DNA from: an uncultured Rhodobacterales bacterium
GTDB lineage: Bacteria > Pseudomonadota > Alphaproteobacteria > Rhodobacterales > Rhodobacteraceae
Direction: 5' to 3'
DNA: 11,796 nucleotides
NCBI GenBank assembly: GCA_937901055.1
Contig: CALCGO010000089.1
Coordinates: forward strand, 1-11,796
A program made the translations under genes and the position numbers. Under the pieces are notes generated by a model that worked only from the letters and a program-made list of their open reading frames with translations, had not been told where the DNA came from and did not search any database. Positions 1-7,173 of this stretch are shown piece after piece (within the stretch, counting starts at the first letter, position 1; every line of letters begins with the position of its first letter).

Positions 1-2
1 TC

Positions 3-101
3 GAGACGTTGGTTGGCCGAGTTTCCAATCAGATTTGTAAAGATATCGTTGGGAAGAAACCTGTTTGTACTGTTTTGATTAACAGGCTGGTCGCTGAGTA
101 A
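3..101 (+). CDS. C-terminal end of an unidentified protein (partial)
   Basis: The frame is open from the window edge to a TAA at 99-101 and gives 32 residues ending in INRLVAE. The segment contains two cysteines eleven residues apart (ICKDIV and PVCTV) and no recognisable motif, so I cannot assign a family. Reality as a gene end is supported by the strong hairpin terminator that starts 14 bp after the stop, in the position expected for a plus-strand transcript meeting the minus-strand helicase. The other two plus frames both stop within this stretch. The start lies outside the window. Confidence 0.6.
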   Translation, partial: ETLVGRVSNQICKDIVGKKPVCTVLINRLVAE

Positions 102-114
102 ACCCACTTGAACG

Positions 115-149
115 AAAAAGGGCCTCGCGATTAATGCGAGGCCCTTTTT
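115..149. terminator. Bidirectional Rho-independent terminator
   Basis: A perfect 14-bp stem pairs 115-128 (AAAAAGGGCCTCGC) with 136-149, around a 7-nt loop GATTAAT. The GC-rich core is flanked by A5 on the left and T5 on the right, so it works as hairpin plus U-tract on either strand. It sits between the stop of the incoming plus-strand gene (101) and the stop of the minus-strand helicase (168), as expected for a shared terminator between converging genes. Confidence 0.93.
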
Positions 150-167
150 GTTTCTACCGCAAAGCTA

Positions 168-1910
168 TTATTCAGCTTTGGGTTCATCCACTGGAGTATC
201 CTCTGTGGATGGTTCTTCTTTCTTCTTCACCACGCGGCGTTTTCGAGGTTTTTTCACTGGTTTTTCTTCAGCCGCCTCTTCACCAACTGGAGTCTCTACT
301 GTCTGATCTTCGGCGTCTGAAGCCTCTTCAACCTTTCTCTTCGGAGCGCGACGACGACGCGGCTTTTTAGGCGCATCTTCAACAGGTGTTTCGACAGCAA
401 CCACTTCGGTTACAACCTCGACTTCTTCCTCGATCACTTCCGGGGTTTCTTCTTTGACCTCTTTTGGCGTGGCTGCAGCTTGCAAAGCACGAAGATCTCG
501 CGTCATGAAAGCGGGCATGTGATCGCCCATTCCAAGAACCGCTGGTCCGTTGTCACGTCCACGACCACGGCCGCGTTGAGGACGGCGGTTATTATCGGAA
601 CGCTTTGCATTCTCACGCGGCGCAGATTTCGGAGCCTCGACCTTTTGCGGTTGCGTTGGCTTTTCTTCCTGAACCTCGACGGGTTTCGGCTTTTCAGCAT
701 CCTTTTTAGGTCTGCTTCTACGCGCTGGTTTTTCTTCCGCTTTGGGAGCACTCGGTTCGTTTTTCAACGGACTATCCATGCGCGGAATTTCTTTTTTTAC
801 CAGCGCTTCAATGCTGGCCAAATACTTTTCCTCAAAAGGTAAACAAAGCGTAACCGCTTTGCCTTCACGTCCAGCGCGACCTGTCCGTCCGATGCGGTGA
901 ACATAATCCTCTGAGTGAATAGGGACATCAAAGTTGAACACGTGGCTAACATTTGGAATATCGAGACCACGGGCCGCAACGTCAGATGCTACCAATAATT
1001 TCAATTCACCATCGCGGAAACCATTAAGGATTTTCATCCGCAAGGATTGGTCCAAGTCACCGTGCAACGCAGAAGCGTCCAATCCGTGTTTCTTCAACGA
1101 TTTGGCGACAATATCAACGTCGCGTTTGCGGTTACTAAAGATGATAGCGTTTGTTAGCTTTTCGCCTTCAGCCTCGATAATCGTGCGAAGGATATCGCGT
1201 TTATCTTTTGGACCTTGGTCCTTACGCGAAGGAGTATGCATGCAAACCGCTTGTGTAATCGTCTCGGATGTCGTCGCTTGACGTGCAACTTCGACTCTTA
1301 CAGGGTTATGTAGGAACTCCTGCGTAATCCGAGTGATTTCCGGAGCCATAGTGGCCGAGAAAAACAACGTTTGCCGCGTGAATGGTGTTAGCTTGAAGAT
1401 CCGTTCAATATCGGGAATGAACCCCATGTCGAGCATCCGGTCAGCCTCGTCGACCACCATGATTTGCACACCGTTAAGCATAAGTTTGCCACGTTCGAAA
1501 TGATCAAGTAGGCGGCCAGGTGTGGCGATTAGAACATCAACACCGCGGTCAATCAGTCGGTCCTGATCTTTAAAGCTGACACCGCCAATAAGCAGCGCCA
1601 TCGAAAGCTTTAAGTGTTTCGCATAGGTGTCAAAATTTTCGGCGACTTGAGCGGCCAACTCTCGCGTCGGGCATAAAACCAGCGAGCGCGGCATACGCGC
1701 CCGCGCGCGACCTTTAGACAACATGGTGATCATTGGCAGTGTGAAGGATGCGGTTTTGCCCGTTCCCGTTTGCGCAATGCCAAGCACATCTTTGCCTTGC
1801 AGCGCATGTGGAATGGCCTCGGCCTGAATTGGGGTAGGGGTCGTGTAGCCCGTGTCGGCTACGGCTTGCAGTACTTTCGGGTCAAGCCCGAGATCGTTAA
1901 AAGAAGTCAT
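168..1910 (-). CDS. DEAD-box ATP-dependent RNA helicase (RhlE-like) with long charged tail
   Basis: This is an ATP-dependent RNA unwinding enzyme of 580 residues. All core motifs are intact: Q motif (F4, then TPTPIQ near 24-29), motif I AQTGTGKT 46-53, PTRELA 81-86, TPGRL 130-134, DEAD 154-157, SAT 185-187, FSNRKRD near 258-264, ARGLDIPNV 313-321 and HRIGRTGRAG 338-347. The catalytic core ends near 380. Residues 380-580 form a low-complexity tail of alternating Lys/Arg- and Glu/Pro/Val-rich blocks with an RGRGRGR run near 447-452, probably disordered and RNA-binding. One ordered-looking patch, GDHMPAF (462-468), breaks it. The core resembles RhlE/DeaD-type helicases with roles in ribosome assembly and RNA decay; which role applies here is inference. 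The ATG at 1910 fits the family N-terminus, with GGAAAAAC just upstream as a weak ribosome site. It diverges from fpr across a region with an FNR-like box. Confidence 0.93.
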   Translation of the reverse strand: MTSFNDLGLDPKVLQAVADTGYTTPTPIQAEAIPHALQGKDVLGIAQTGTGKTASFTLPMITMLSKGRARARMPRSLVLCPTRELAAQVAENFDTYAKHLKLSMALLIGGVSFKDQDRLIDRGVDVLIATPGRLLDHFERGKLMLNGVQIMVVDEADRMLDMGFIPDIERIFKLTPFTRQTLFFSATMAPEITRITQEFLHNPVRVEVARQATTSETITQAVCMHTPSRKDQGPKDKRDILRTIIEAEGEKLTNAIIFSNRKRDVDIVAKSLKKHGLDASALHGDLDQSLRMKILNGFRDGELKLLVASDVAARGLDIPNVSHVFNFDVPIHSEDYVHRIGRTGRAGREGKAVTLCLPFEEKYLASIEALVKKEIPRMDSPLKNEPSAPKAEEKPARRSRPKKDAEKPKPVEVQEEKPTQPQKVEAPKSAPRENAKRSDNNRRPQRGRGRGRDNGPAVLGMGDHMPAFMTRDLRALQAAATPKEVKEETPEVIEEEVEVVTEVVAVETPVEDAPKKPRRRRAPKRKVEEASDAEDQTVETPVGEEAAEEKPVKKPRKRRVVKKKEEPSTEDTPVDEPKAE

Positions 1911-2011
1911 GTTTTTCCGTCTGTTGCGGCGATTAAATTGGCCGCAAAATTCAGCGCGGCGCGGGTAACCGTATTGCTACCCATTCATAAGTAAGCTCAA
2001 TAAACAGGAAA

Positions 2012-2052
2012 TTGATCGAGGTCAACGGAACTACTGAAAAAGGGGGTATATT
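2012..2052 (+). promoter_or_regulatory. FNR/FnrL-type box with class II-spaced -10 element
   Basis: TTGATCGAGGTCAA at 2012-2025 matches the FNR-family dyad TTGA-N6-TCAA completely, and differs from the E. coli FNR consensus TTGAT-N4-ATCAA at one position. A -10-like TATATT (5/6 match) lies at 2047-2052. A start about 7 nt beyond it, near 2060, puts the box centre (2018.5) at -41.5, the classic position for FNR-activated class II promoters, where the activator compensates for a poor -35. The 5' leader of fpr would be about 44 nt. In the other direction TATGAA (minus strand, 1984-1989) would also place the box near -41.5 for the helicase. The match is seen; oxygen-responsive control is inferred. 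Confidence 0.55.
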
Positions 2053-2074
2053 CCGCGCAAATGCGGCGGTATAC
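2046..2074. promoter_or_regulatory. Imperfect dyad over the fpr -10 and start region
   Basis: GTATA (2046-2050) is mirrored by TATAC (2070-2074), and inside these CCGC (2053-2056) is mirrored by GCGG (2063-2066) around GCAAAT, with 2 versus 3 unpaired bases between the arms. It covers the proposed -10 hexamer and the first transcribed bases, so it could be a repressor operator or a 5'-leader hairpin. No known regulator consensus is recognised. Confidence 0.3.
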
Positions 2075-2103
2075 GGCGTGCAAACAAGGATTAAGGGATA
2101 CTT

Positions 2104-2895
2104 ATGTCTGACGAACTACCTAAAGCATATCGTGGCATGGCTTTTTTGAAAGTGACCTCGGTCAAGCATTACACTGACAAAACTTTCAGTTTCACGTGTG
2201 AACGTCCGGATTCCTTCCGCTTTCGCTCTGGGGAGTTCGCGATGATCGGCTTGGCAAACGGGGACAAACCTTTATTGCGTGCATACTCGATTGCTTCACC
2301 TAACTGGGCGGAGGAGCTGGAGTTTTATTCAATCAAAGTGCCGGACGGTCCGTTAACATCGAAGTTGCAACATTTGGAGGTCGGAGATGAAATAGTCATG
2401 CGACCCAAGCCTGTCGGGACGTTGGTGCATGATGCGTTGATCCCGGGTAAGCGGTTGATCATGTTTTCGACGGGAACCGGCATTGCACCTTTCGCAAGTA
2501 CTATTCGTGACCCGGAAACCTACGAGAAGTTTGATGAAGTTGTCCTAACCCAAACCTGTCGCGATGTGAACGAGTTGGACTACGGCAAGGCTTTGATTGC
2601 CGAGATTAGGTCCGACGAACTTCTTAGCGAAGTTGTAGGTGACAAGCTGACGTATTTTCCGACGACAACCCGCGAAACGAGCGATCAAATGGGGCGTATG
2701 ACGGATTGCCTTCGCAGCGGTGTTTTCGAAGAAGTAACTGGCGCGCCACTAACGCCCGAAACCGACCGTGTGATGATCTGTGGTTCGATGGCGATGCTTA
2801 AGGAGCATAAGCAGATTTGCGAAGACGCAGGTATGGCTGAGGGCTCAAATTCAGAGCCCGGCCAGTTTGTTATTGAAAAAGCGTTTACCGATTAA
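2104..2895 (+). CDS. fpr: Ferredoxin--NADP+ reductase (bacterial FPR type)
   Basis: This is an FAD flavoprotein that exchanges electrons between NADP(H) and ferredoxin or flavodoxin in the cytoplasm, supplying reductant to Fe-S and oxidative-defence pathways. It has 263 residues, close to the usual length of short bacterial FPRs. The FAD-binding RAYSIAS is at 59-65, GPLTSKL at 82-88, the NADP-binding STGTGIAPF at 122-130, and CGSMAM at 226-231. The C-terminus FVIEKAFTD has the short tail typical of the alphaproteobacterial subclass. The start is supported by AAGGGA (2093-2098) 5 nt upstream of the ATG. The promoter region holds an FnrL-like box. The stop overlaps the convergent acylase stop by 4 bp, and a hairpin follows at 2902-2930. 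The subfamily is clear; the physiological ferredoxin partner is unknown. Confidence 0.94.
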   Translation: MSDELPKAYRGMAFLKVTSVKHYTDKTFSFTCERPDSFRFRSGEFAMIGLANGDKPLLRAYSIASPNWAEELEFYSIKVPDGPLTSKLQHLEVGDEIVMRPKPVGTLVHDALIPGKRLIMFSTGTGIAPFASTIRDPETYEKFDEVVLTQTCRDVNELDYGKALIAEIRSDELLSEVVGDKLTYFPTTTRETSDQMGRMTDCLRSGVFEEVTGAPLTPETDRVMICGSMAMLKEHKQICEDAGMAEGSNSEPGQFVIEKAFTD

Positions 2896-5348
2896 GGTGA
2901 GGGGGCCAGTCGCGTAATACCGACGGCCCCACCACGTGCCACTTCCGGATCAAGCGACATCGGGATATATTCCCCTCGCCGCCACAACGCAGCCAGATCG
3001 TCGTAATGAGGCGAGAACAGGTGTCCAGACTGCCCCGTAGAAATGATCATCACGGAGCTATCCAAATCCGAGAAATCATAGACTGCCCTGAACCCGCTGC
3101 CATGCACGTTGGTAAACGGCGCGCTACCGGTTCCACGCGTAGCTCCGCGTAGCAGCGTGTTGTCTCCACCGGGCGTTTCTTGGCGGATATTCGCAAACCA
3201 TGACACCACAGGAATACGGCCCAACACCTGCGCCGTGTGTAATGCTTGATGCGCAGTGCCCCAACGCCAACGGGATATGTTTTTTCCGTAAGTCTCTTCT
3301 AGACGTAACAATGCCTCGTCCAAATATACTTCGGCTATCTGCTGGCATGTCTCAACGGCTGTGGTCTGTTGGATATCACACCAAATACCAGCGCCATTTT
3401 CGTTACGAAATACAGCCTCGATGAAGTCGGGTCTTACGCGGGTTAGCTCGCTGGACAGGTTTCCAAGTTCATCGACAATCAAGCGTTTTTGCAAAGCTTG
3501 AATCCATGCGGCGTAGATTAGTGGCTCGGGGTCCTGCTCGCCCATCTCGCCGTTCCAGTTGGCCAAAAGTTCCAGTGCTTCTTGGCGGCGGCGCGCGAAG
3601 GTGTCGCTGGCGGCGGGTTGGCCTGTCCACCACAAATCACGGGCAATCAAGGGAAGAAGGTTGCGAGCCGTTATGGATATCGTGTCTGTCTGAATTTCCA
3701 CGAAGCTGCTTAATGTGTGAAACTCGCGCGCGTTGAGCAGCGACGTTGCGCGTGCGATCCGTTGCGTGTCGCCCCACTCGTAGCTGAAATGGAGCGGGAA
3801 GGGGCGTTCGATAACTTTGTTATTCGTATTGACCACAATCCCGCTTGTTGGGTTCTTGATGTAAGGATTGGTTTCAAACGGAAACACCCCTTCCCAAACA
3901 CTCGCGTTATCCCAACCGGGGGTGGGCATCTGCCCTCTTGTCGGATGGTCGGGGTTGCGGGCAGGCATGCGACCGCCCGAAACCTGAACGATATTATCCT
4001 TGTCAGCCAGCGTGAAGTTATTCGAGGGTGACACGATTTTTTCTATCTCGAGCACCGCATCATCGACAGTATGGCGCCGCATAATATTGATCAATGCTTC
4101 GACCGACTGGTCGTCTTCCTCGAGGGCTGTCCACGACATTGTCGCGACGTGGCCCACAGGGGTAATGGCGGCTAAATTCAAACGGTGGGAAGGCAATACC
4201 GGGCCGTTCTGGCTCCACCGCAAATGTCGCGAAACGGAGACCTGATCTTTGATGCCAATCAACACATCACGTGTTTCAAATGCTTCGTACCCGTCCTCGG
4301 TAAGGTACTCATTGGGGTTCTGCGGGTTGAGCTTTTCGACGACGATGTCCTGATCATCGAGGTAGCTAGAGGTTATCCCCCATCCCAAATCCGCATTCCG
4401 GCCAATTAGTATCCCGGGAATTCCTGGAATAGTGCCACCGATAGCGCCACCATCCGAGAACTCAAGACGGGCGATCATCCAATATCCTGGCGCAAAAAGC
4501 GGGAGGTGCGGGTCGGTCGCCAAAAGGGTGCTACCGCTGGCTGATCGCGACCCTAGGGCTGCCCACGCGTTTGATGCGCCTGCTAGATCAATTGGCTGAA
4601 CGGGATCAAGAAAGAAACTGTCGACCTCTGCGAACTGTGTCGGTGGATCAGGAAACAGGCTCGCGAATTCTGGCACTGCCATGACAGCCTCGCCGACTGA
4701 ATCCGGAAAAATGTCAGCGACCCGTTCTTTGGGCAATGCCAGCGATAAACGTGCGCGCAATACCTCGCGGCTAGCGTGATCAGATAGTTGCAAGGCCATC
4801 AATTTGATCAAGGCGATCGAGTCCGCTGGTTGCCAAGGTGCGATCTGGTTTGGCGCGATAAAAAATTGAGGGGCGCCACGGCCTAAGGCCTCGACTGATA
4901 CAGTGTTGATCCATGCGTTTACGCCAGCTGAGTACGCTTCCAACATCAGAATTGTTTCGGGTGTTTGATACGACACCGCGTTTTGCGAGATGGTATATAG
5001 GTCAAGCGCGCGCATGAATTCATCGGTCGGTAGCGCATCTGGGCCAAAGGCCTCGGCCACGCGACCTTGCACCGAACGCCGCATCAATGTCATTTGCCAT
5101 AAACGGTCTTGGGCGTGGCTGAAGCCAAGCCCAAACATCACATCTGCATCGTCTGTCGCGAAAATATGCGGGATGGCGTGGGTGTCGCGGACGATCTCGA
5201 CAGGTCCGCTGATGCCGCGAACCGCGTGATCAGCATCATAATCGGAAATTGAGCGTGACGCGAGATAGTACGCACCACCACCGATAAGCAATATCAAGGC
5301 GAAAGCTGCGGTTAATATCCACATCATCCATCGAAATATCGTTATCAT
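2892..5348 (-). CDS. Penicillin acylase-family Ntn-hydrolase (peptidase S45), membrane-anchored
   Basis: The 818-residue precursor belongs to the self-cleaving N-terminal-nucleophile hydrolases that act on amides such as beta-lactam side chains, acyl-homoserine lactones or other acylated compounds. One hydrophobic helix (about 9-30) after a basic start suggests an anchor or uncleaved signal, with the enzyme outside the inner membrane. GASNAW at 257-262 gives Ser259 as the probable nucleophile and beta-subunit N-terminus, leaving a ~258-residue alpha part and a 560-residue beta chain. Family signatures DPHL 279-282, PGIPGILIGRN 308-318, SPSNNF 440-445 (likely catalytic Asn444) and GQSGHLFSPHYDD 772-784 are present. 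Substrate cannot be read from sequence; quorum-signal acylase is one option. The ATG at 5348 follows AGGGGA at good spacing. It is a single-gene unit facing away from the dehydrogenase. Confidence 0.9.
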   Translation of the reverse strand: MITIFRWMMWILTAAFALILLIGGGAYYLASRSISDYDADHAVRGISGPVEIVRDTHAIPHIFATDDADVMFGLGFSHAQDRLWQMTLMRRSVQGRVAEAFGPDALPTDEFMRALDLYTISQNAVSYQTPETILMLEAYSAGVNAWINTVSVEALGRGAPQFFIAPNQIAPWQPADSIALIKLMALQLSDHASREVLRARLSLALPKERVADIFPDSVGEAVMAVPEFASLFPDPPTQFAEVDSFFLDPVQPIDLAGASNAWAALGSRSASGSTLLATDPHLPLFAPGYWMIARLEFSDGGAIGGTIPGIPGILIGRNADLGWGITSSYLDDQDIVVEKLNPQNPNEYLTEDGYEAFETRDVLIGIKDQVSVSRHLRWSQNGPVLPSHRLNLAAITPVGHVATMSWTALEEDDQSVEALINIMRRHTVDDAVLEIEKIVSPSNNFTLADKDNIVQVSGGRMPARNPDHPTRGQMPTPGWDNASVWEGVFPFETNPYIKNPTSGIVVNTNNKVIERPFPLHFSYEWGDTQRIARATSLLNAREFHTLSSFVEIQTDTISITARNLLPLIARDLWWTGQPAASDTFARRRQEALELLANWNGEMGEQDPEPLIYAAWIQALQKRLIVDELGNLSSELTRVRPDFIEAVFRNENGAGIWCDIQQTTAVETCQQIAEVYLDEALLRLEETYGKNISRWRWGTAHQALHTAQVLGRIPVVSWFANIRQETPGGDNTLLRGATRGTGSAPFTNVHGSGFRAVYDFSDLDSSVMIISTGQSGHLFSPHYDDLAALWRRGEYIPMSLDPEVARGGAVGITRLAPSP
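2902..2930. terminator. Hairpin at the fpr/acylase convergence (possible terminator)
   Basis: GGGGCC (2902-2907), a bulged A, then GTCG (2909-2912) pair with CGAC (2921-2924) and GGCCCC (2925-2930) around an 8-nt loop. This is a 10-bp GC-rich hairpin seven bases after the fpr stop. It lies inside the last codons of the acylase gene, so the acylase C-terminus is encoded by the stem. There is no T-run on either side, so intrinsic termination is uncertain; it may instead mark or protect the 3' end. Confidence 0.4.
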
Positions 5349-5380
5349 CCGGTTTTCCCCTACAAGCCCTTGACCCTGCG

Positions 5381-5409
5381 TGGATAGCAGGCCACAAAAA
5401 ACTTAACAA
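5381..5409 (-). promoter_or_regulatory. Candidate sigma70 promoter for the acylase gene
   Basis: On the minus strand TTGTTA (5404-5409) and TATCCA (5381-5386) are separated by 17 bp. The implied start near 5374 leaves a leader of about 25 nt before the ATG at 5348. Both hexamers are imperfect. The region up to 5438 is shared with the divergent dehydrogenase, for which I find a TTGACC (5370-5375) but no good -10. Confidence 0.35.
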
Positions 5410-5438
5410 CGTACTGTTGGAAAAATATCGGAGGAAAC

Positions 5439-6314
5439 ATGGCTAAAATTTCATTTTTGGGTCTTGGTGTAATGGGGTATCCCATGGCCGGACATTTGCA
5501 GGCCGCAGGGCATGATGTGACAGTTTACAACCGCACAACAGCCAAAGCTGAAAGCTGGGCTAAAGAACATGGTGGGGCATTCGCAACGTCGCCTGCAGAG
5601 GCGGCGAGTCGTGCCGAGGTGGTTTTCGCCTGCGTTGGCAACGATGACGATTTACGCAGCATTACGACGGGCGAGGGCGGTGCATTCGGCTCGATGGCAA
5701 AGGGCACAGTTTTTGTCGATCACACAACGGCGTCGGCAGAAGTGGCACGCGAGTTGTATGAAGTTGCACAGGCTAAAGGTTTCGACTTTATTGATGCGCC
5801 GGTGTCTGGCGGGCAAGCTGGCGCTGAAAACGGCGTTCTAACCGTAATGTGCGGTGGTGACGGGGCTCCTTACGGTCGTGTTGAACCTCTTATCGACGCC
5901 TTTGCCAAATCCTGTTTGTTGATGGGGGAAAGCGGTGCTGGTCAGTTGACTAAAATGGTTAACCAGATTTGCATTGCCGGCCTGTTGCAGGGCTTGTCCG
6001 AGGGTATGCACTTTGCTCAGAAGGCTGGTCTGGACGGCAAAGCTGTCGTCGACGTGATTTCGAAAGGGGCTGCCGGAAGCTGGCAGATGGAAAACCGCGG
6101 GCACACCATGTTGGACGATGAATTTGAGTTCGGGTTCGCCGTTGACTGGATGCGCAAAGATCTGGGGATTTGTCTTGGTGAGGCAAACAACAACGGTGCG
6201 TCGCTGCCTGTCACTGCCCAGATTGATCAGTTCTACAAGGACGTGCAAAACATGGGTGGAAATCGTTGGGATACTTCCAGTCTTGTGCGCCGTTTGCGCA
6301 AGTTAGATAATTAA
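5439..6314 (+). CDS. NAD(P)-dependent beta-hydroxyacid dehydrogenase (3-hydroxyisobutyrate dehydrogenase / GLYR-like)
   Basis: This is a soluble oxidoreductase interconverting a beta-hydroxyacid and its aldehyde or keto acid, for example 3-hydroxyisobutyrate, tartronate semialdehyde or succinic semialdehyde. The 291-residue length is typical. The Rossmann motif GLGVMG is at 8-13. NRT at 31-33 ends the second beta strand; an Arg there, instead of an acidic residue, usually means NADP(H) preference. The substrate-binding DAPVSGG is at 119-125 and the catalytic lysine is Lys172 in GQLTKMVNQ. The helical C-terminal domain with the WMRKDLG segment (237-243) completes the fold. GGAGG (5430-5434) lies 4 nt before the ATG, a strong site. 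No valine-catabolism genes are adjacent, so the substrate stays open. The stop is 12 bp from the stop of the convergent VIT gene. Confidence 0.92.
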   Translation: MAKISFLGLGVMGYPMAGHLQAAGHDVTVYNRTTAKAESWAKEHGGAFATSPAEAASRAEVVFACVGNDDDLRSITTGEGGAFGSMAKGTVFVDHTTASAEVARELYEVAQAKGFDFIDAPVSGGQAGAENGVLTVMCGGDGAPYGRVEPLIDAFAKSCLLMGESGAGQLTKMVNQICIAGLLQGLSEGMHFAQKAGLDGKAVVDVISKGAAGSWQMENRGHTMLDDEFEFGFAVDWMRKDLGICLGEANNNGASLPVTAQIDQFYKDVQNMGGNRWDTSSLVRRLRKLDN

Positions 6315-6319
6315 CACCA

Positions 6320-6353
6320 TTCGGGGTTAGCGGAACATCATGCCGACCCCGAA
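6320..6353. terminator. Hairpin spanning the VIT-family stop codon
   Basis: TTCGGGGT (6320-6327) pairs perfectly with ACCCCGAA (6346-6353), and CGG (6331-6333) pairs with CCG (6343-6345) further in, with a 3-nt bulge. The structure begins 5 bp after the dehydrogenase stop and includes the stop of the minus-strand VIT gene (6327-6329). It could act as a shared terminator at this 12-bp convergence, but T-tracts are weak or absent on both sides. Confidence 0.38.
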
Positions 6354-7043
6354 GGCCACCAAGGCGCAAATACCGCCAACAAGTACAGTTTCACCTACAC
6401 AGCGGAACATCGATTCGTTTGTGACCTTCCAGCGTAACAGCCCCAAACTCGCTAACGCGGCGAGGGTTGCCAAGACCGACATGCGGAACGTGGCTTGTGT
6501 CGGTTCGTATATAAAATACGGGATAAGGGGCACGGAGCCCCACACAAGAAATGCGCCAAAGGTAAACAAACCGTTCATGCTGGCCGAGCTTGAAGACGGA
6601 TTTGGCATCTCTAAATCATATTGCATCACGAAATCGGCCATAAATTCAGGGTTGCGTAGCAATACATCCGTTAACTGCGCCGCATCCTGATCATTAACAC
6701 CACGCGCTGCGAGATTTGACATCATTGCATCACGGCCATTATCCGGATTGTTAATGATTGCGGAAATTTCATTCTGATGCGTCGCATTGTAAACGTCTTG
6801 TTGCGATCTAGCGGACAGGAATTCACCCAACCCCATCGCCGTTGCATCCGCCAGTAGATTTGCAATGCCGAACAGCAACACGGCTACCGCGCCGATTTGT
6901 CCGGCTCCATCGGCGCCAGCACCCGCAAATCCTGCAACAATTGCGAAGGTCGTGACGATTCCGTCATTCCCGCCGTAAACGATCTGTTTAAGGTATTCCT
7001 GAAAGGTACTTACGCGGTGGCGGTTTAATCTTCTGTTACGCAT
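6327..7043 (-). CDS. VIT1/CCC1-family iron/manganese transporter
   Basis: This is a membrane protein related to yeast Ccc1 and plant VIT1, which move Fe(II) or Mn(II) out of the cytosol. The signature YGGNDGIVTTFAIVAG (23-38) in the first helix and ADATAMGLGEFLSARSQQD (65-83) in the second are intact. A hydrophilic segment (84-152) then corresponds to the family's cytosolic metal-binding domain, rich in Glu, Met and Asn. Three more hydrophobic helices follow (about 157-178, 187-203, 216-236), giving the expected five. At 238 residues it has the usual length and lacks the N-terminal ferritin-like domain found in MbfA-type members. The ATG at 7043 has no good ribosome site, so expression may be weak or the leader short. 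It diverges from lipA. Export of iron or manganese is inferred from the family. Confidence 0.88.
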   Translation of the reverse strand: MRNRRLNRHRVSTFQEYLKQIVYGGNDGIVTTFAIVAGFAGAGADGAGQIGAVAVLLFGIANLLADATAMGLGEFLSARSQQDVYNATHQNEISAIINNPDNGRDAMMSNLAARGVNDQDAAQLTDVLLRNPEFMADFVMQYDLEMPNPSSSSASMNGLFTFGAFLVWGSVPLIPYFIYEPTQATFRMSVLATLAALASLGLLRWKVTNESMFRCVGETVLVGGICALVAFGVGMMFR

Positions 7044-7064
7044 GGGCCGAGCCTAACCAAAAAT

Positions 7065-7128
7065 ATGGCACTACGCCATGCGTCACAAACATTTCAGTCA
7101 TGCTTTTGTCGATTGGTTAAAGACAATC
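7065..7128. promoter_or_regulatory. Divergent VIT/lipA control region with short dyads
   Basis: The region between the two starts (7044-7178) contains ATGGC-N5-GCCAT (7065-7079), TTGTC (7106-7110) mirrored by GACAA (7122-7126), and GATTG (7111-7115) mirrored by CAATC (7124-7128). The first dyad lies between a minus-strand TTGTGA (7083-7088) and CATATT (7062-7067), though the 15-bp spacing is short for a sigma70 promoter. I do not see an Irr, RirA or Fur-type consensus. These may be operators, but each is short. Confidence 0.25.
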
Positions 7129-7168
7129 ACCGAATTATCGGATAAATCCCGAATAATACAGAATGAAT

Positions 7169-7173
7169 GGAGG
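7169..7173 (+). promoter_or_regulatory. Ribosome binding site that fixes the lipA start
   Basis: GGAGG lies 5 nt upstream of the ATG at 7179. An earlier in-frame ATG at 7167 overlaps this site itself and has no Shine-Dalgarno sequence, so the downstream ATG is the better start. Confidence 0.85.

Noticed and set aside
480..842. Plus-strand frame of 120 codons over the helicase
   Set aside because: Its Arg/Phe/Leu-rich product mirrors the Lys/Glu-rich helicase tail and shows no independent coding evidence.
5375..5391. CCTGC-N7-GCAGG hairpin in the acylase/dehydrogenase region
   Set aside because: The 5-bp stem overlaps promoter elements and is too short to call a separate feature.
5838..6248. 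Minus-strand frame of 136 codons over the dehydrogenase
   Set aside because: It lies entirely within a clear gene on the other strand and has no recognisable motif.
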